The translations under genes were made by a program, and so were the position numbers. Shown here one piece after another: positions 13,849-14,718 of a DNA stretch of 14,718 nt. The notes beneath the pieces are model-generated. The model saw nothing but the letters and a program-made list of their open reading frames with translations, was not told the origin of the DNA and searched no databases. Source of the stretch: DATBMY01 sp036554605 (lineage in GTDB: Bacteria; Acidobacteriota; Blastocatellia; UBA7656); the NCBI GenBank assembly GCA_036554605.1, contig DATBMY010000152.1, positions 1 through 14,718 on the forward strand, read 5' to 3'. How positions within the stretch are numbered: the stretch's first letter is position 1; each line of letters begins with the position of its first letter.

Positions 13849-14718
13849 ATGAGACGAACCAAAGCATTATGCCTTGCTCTGAGCGTCGTGCTGGCAGGTT
13901 TCTTTCTGGCGCAGGGGGTCGGCAGCGCGAGCGAAAAATCGAGCGCAGCCGTGACGTTTTCAAAAGACGTCGCGCCGATCATCTTTAATAATTGCGTCGT
14001 CTGTCACCAGCCCGGCGAGACGGCCCCTATGGCTTTCATGAACTACAGACAGGTCCGGCCCTGGGCGAAGTCCATACGCGAAGTGGTCATAAACCGCGAG
14101 ATGCCGCCCTGGCACGCGGACCCCGCGCACGGCGTCTTTGAAAACAGCCGCCGGCTTTCCGATAAAGATGTTGAGACGATAGTCGCGTGGGTAGATCAGG
14201 GCGCGAAGGAAGGCGACGCGAAAGATCTGCCTCCCACGCCGAAGACCAGGCAAGAGGGCTGGAGCATCGGCAAGCCCGACGTGGTCTTTCCGCTTACCGA
14301 AGAGTTCAGCGTCCCCGCCGACGGCACGGTTGATTACCAGCACTTCGTCGTCCACACGAAATTTACCGAGGACCGCTACATACAGGCCGCCGAGATCAAG
14401 CGCGGCAACCCGGCGCTCGTGCATCACGTGATCATCAACGTACTGGAGCCGGGGCCTAACGGCCAGATTCCGCCCGAAGGGCTGCTGCGTAGCAATACCG
14501 CGGGCCTTGGCGAGAACCAGGGCGGAGGGCGCGAAGGCGGTAATCGCGACGCCCAGTCGGCTCGCGCCAGAACGCGCAACCCCGACGGGATGCTGATAGG
14601 ATGGGCGCCCGGCATGAGCGCGCTCACATTGAAGCCGGGCGTTGCGAAGCTCATCAAGAAAGGCTCCGCGCTCGTATTCCAGATGCACTATACGACCAAC
14701 GGCACTGCGGGCAAGGAT
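13849..14718 (+). CDS. Secreted cytochrome c / copper type II ascorbate-dependent monooxygenase-like protein (C-terminus beyond window)
   Basis: The first 290 codons are present and open to the edge. AGGAG (13838-13842), 6 nt before the ATG, fixes the start. Residues 1-27 form a signal peptide ending near GSAS, so it is exported. CVVCH (49-53) is a c-type haem site, in the context FSKDVAPIIFNNC and then NREMPPWHADP (82-92), where Met85 is a plausible axial ligand. After a linker, DVVFPLTEEFSVP (144-156) begins a region resembling the peptidylglycine monooxygenase-type copper fold: VHHVIINV (191-198) with the His pair expected to bind copper, GWAPG (251-255) and LVFQMHYTTNG (275-285). Such fusions are common in Acidobacteriota and Planctomycetes, usually without a known substrate; the haem domain may feed electrons to copper. 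It is divergent from the flippase operon and not evidently part of the glycan pathway. Confidence 0.88.
   Translation, partial: MRRTKALCLALSVVLAGFFLAQGVGSASEKSSAAVTFSKDVAPIIFNNCVVCHQPGETAPMAFMNYRQVRPWAKSIREVVINREMPPWHADPAHGVFENSRRLSDKDVETIVAWVDQGAKEGDAKDLPPTPKTRQEGWSIGKPDVVFPLTEEFSVPADGTVDYQHFVVHTKFTEDRYIQAAEIKRGNPALVHHVIINVLEPGPNGQIPPEGLLRSNTAGLGENQGGGREGGNRDAQSARARTRNPDGMLIGWAPGMSALTLKPGVAKLIKKGSALVFQMHYTTNGTAGKD

Noticed and set aside
13960..14688. 242-aa open frame on the minus strand
   Set aside because: It lies opposite the cytochrome c/monooxygenase gene, whose plus-strand frame has a signal peptide, CxxCH and copper motifs and a good ribosome binding site.
1..14718. CRISPR array, tRNA/rRNA gene, prophage or defence system
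   Set aside because: No regularly spaced repeats, no cloverleaf or rRNA-like stretch, and no integrase, nuclease or phage structural gene was seen.

Overview
The window reads as chromosomal DNA of a GC-rich, free-living Gram-negative bacterium. An acidobacterium, perhaps of the Blastocatellia type, is the best guess. The reasons are the last gene, a secreted protein joining a CxxCH haem domain to a copper type II ascorbate-dependent monooxygenase-like domain, and a TMTC-like membrane protein with TPRs; both gene types are frequent in Acidobacteriota. No 16S or marker gene is present, so the assignment is inference.

Most of the window (about 607-13545) is one surface-glycan locus made of several short transcription units. 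Left edge: the first 16 codons of a leftward gene with a strong Shine-Dalgarno site, and behind it a promoter candidate and two copies of a perfect palindrome 21 bp apart. Then come a small disordered-protein ORF (428-610, +) and a leftward GT2-GT4 glycosyltransferase pair (2747 to 607) whose stop and start codons overlap. An SGNH-hydrolase-like gene (2988-3755, +) faces a leftward ABC export pair, Wzm permease and Wzt ATPase (5531 to 3812). A rhamnosyltransferase-like GT2 (6525 to 5608) is divergent from another GT2 (6606-7514, +). A TMTC-like multi-spanning protein with C-terminal TPRs follows (7653-9659, +). It converges on a leftward operon of a Wzx/MVF-type flippase, a GT4 and a GT2 (13545 to 9827). 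The gap between these convergent units holds an inverted, G-quadruplex-prone repeat. At the right edge a rightward cytochrome c/monooxygenase gene runs off the window.

Taken together, five soluble or membrane-anchored glycosyltransferases would build glycans on a lipid carrier. Two transport routes are encoded: an ABC exporter for finished chains (Wzm/Wzt) and a flippase for lipid-linked units (Wzx-like). A TMTC-like GT-C protein is a candidate periplasmic sugar transferase, and the SGNH-like protein a candidate acyl-modifying enzyme. No initiating glycosyltransferase, Wzy polymerase, chain-length regulator or outer-membrane exporter is visible here, so the pathway is incomplete within the window.

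The most notable signals are: a G8 run where gaining one G would fuse the GT2 and GT4 in frame; a symmetric G-quadruplex repeat at the 3' ends of two convergent units, one copy supplying a stop codon; twin palindromes spaced by two helical turns; a Cys in place of the nucleophile Ser in the SGNH-like protein; and promoter-like elements so close to several glycan-gene starts that their mRNAs may be leaderless, while the flanking genes carry strong Shine-Dalgarno sites.
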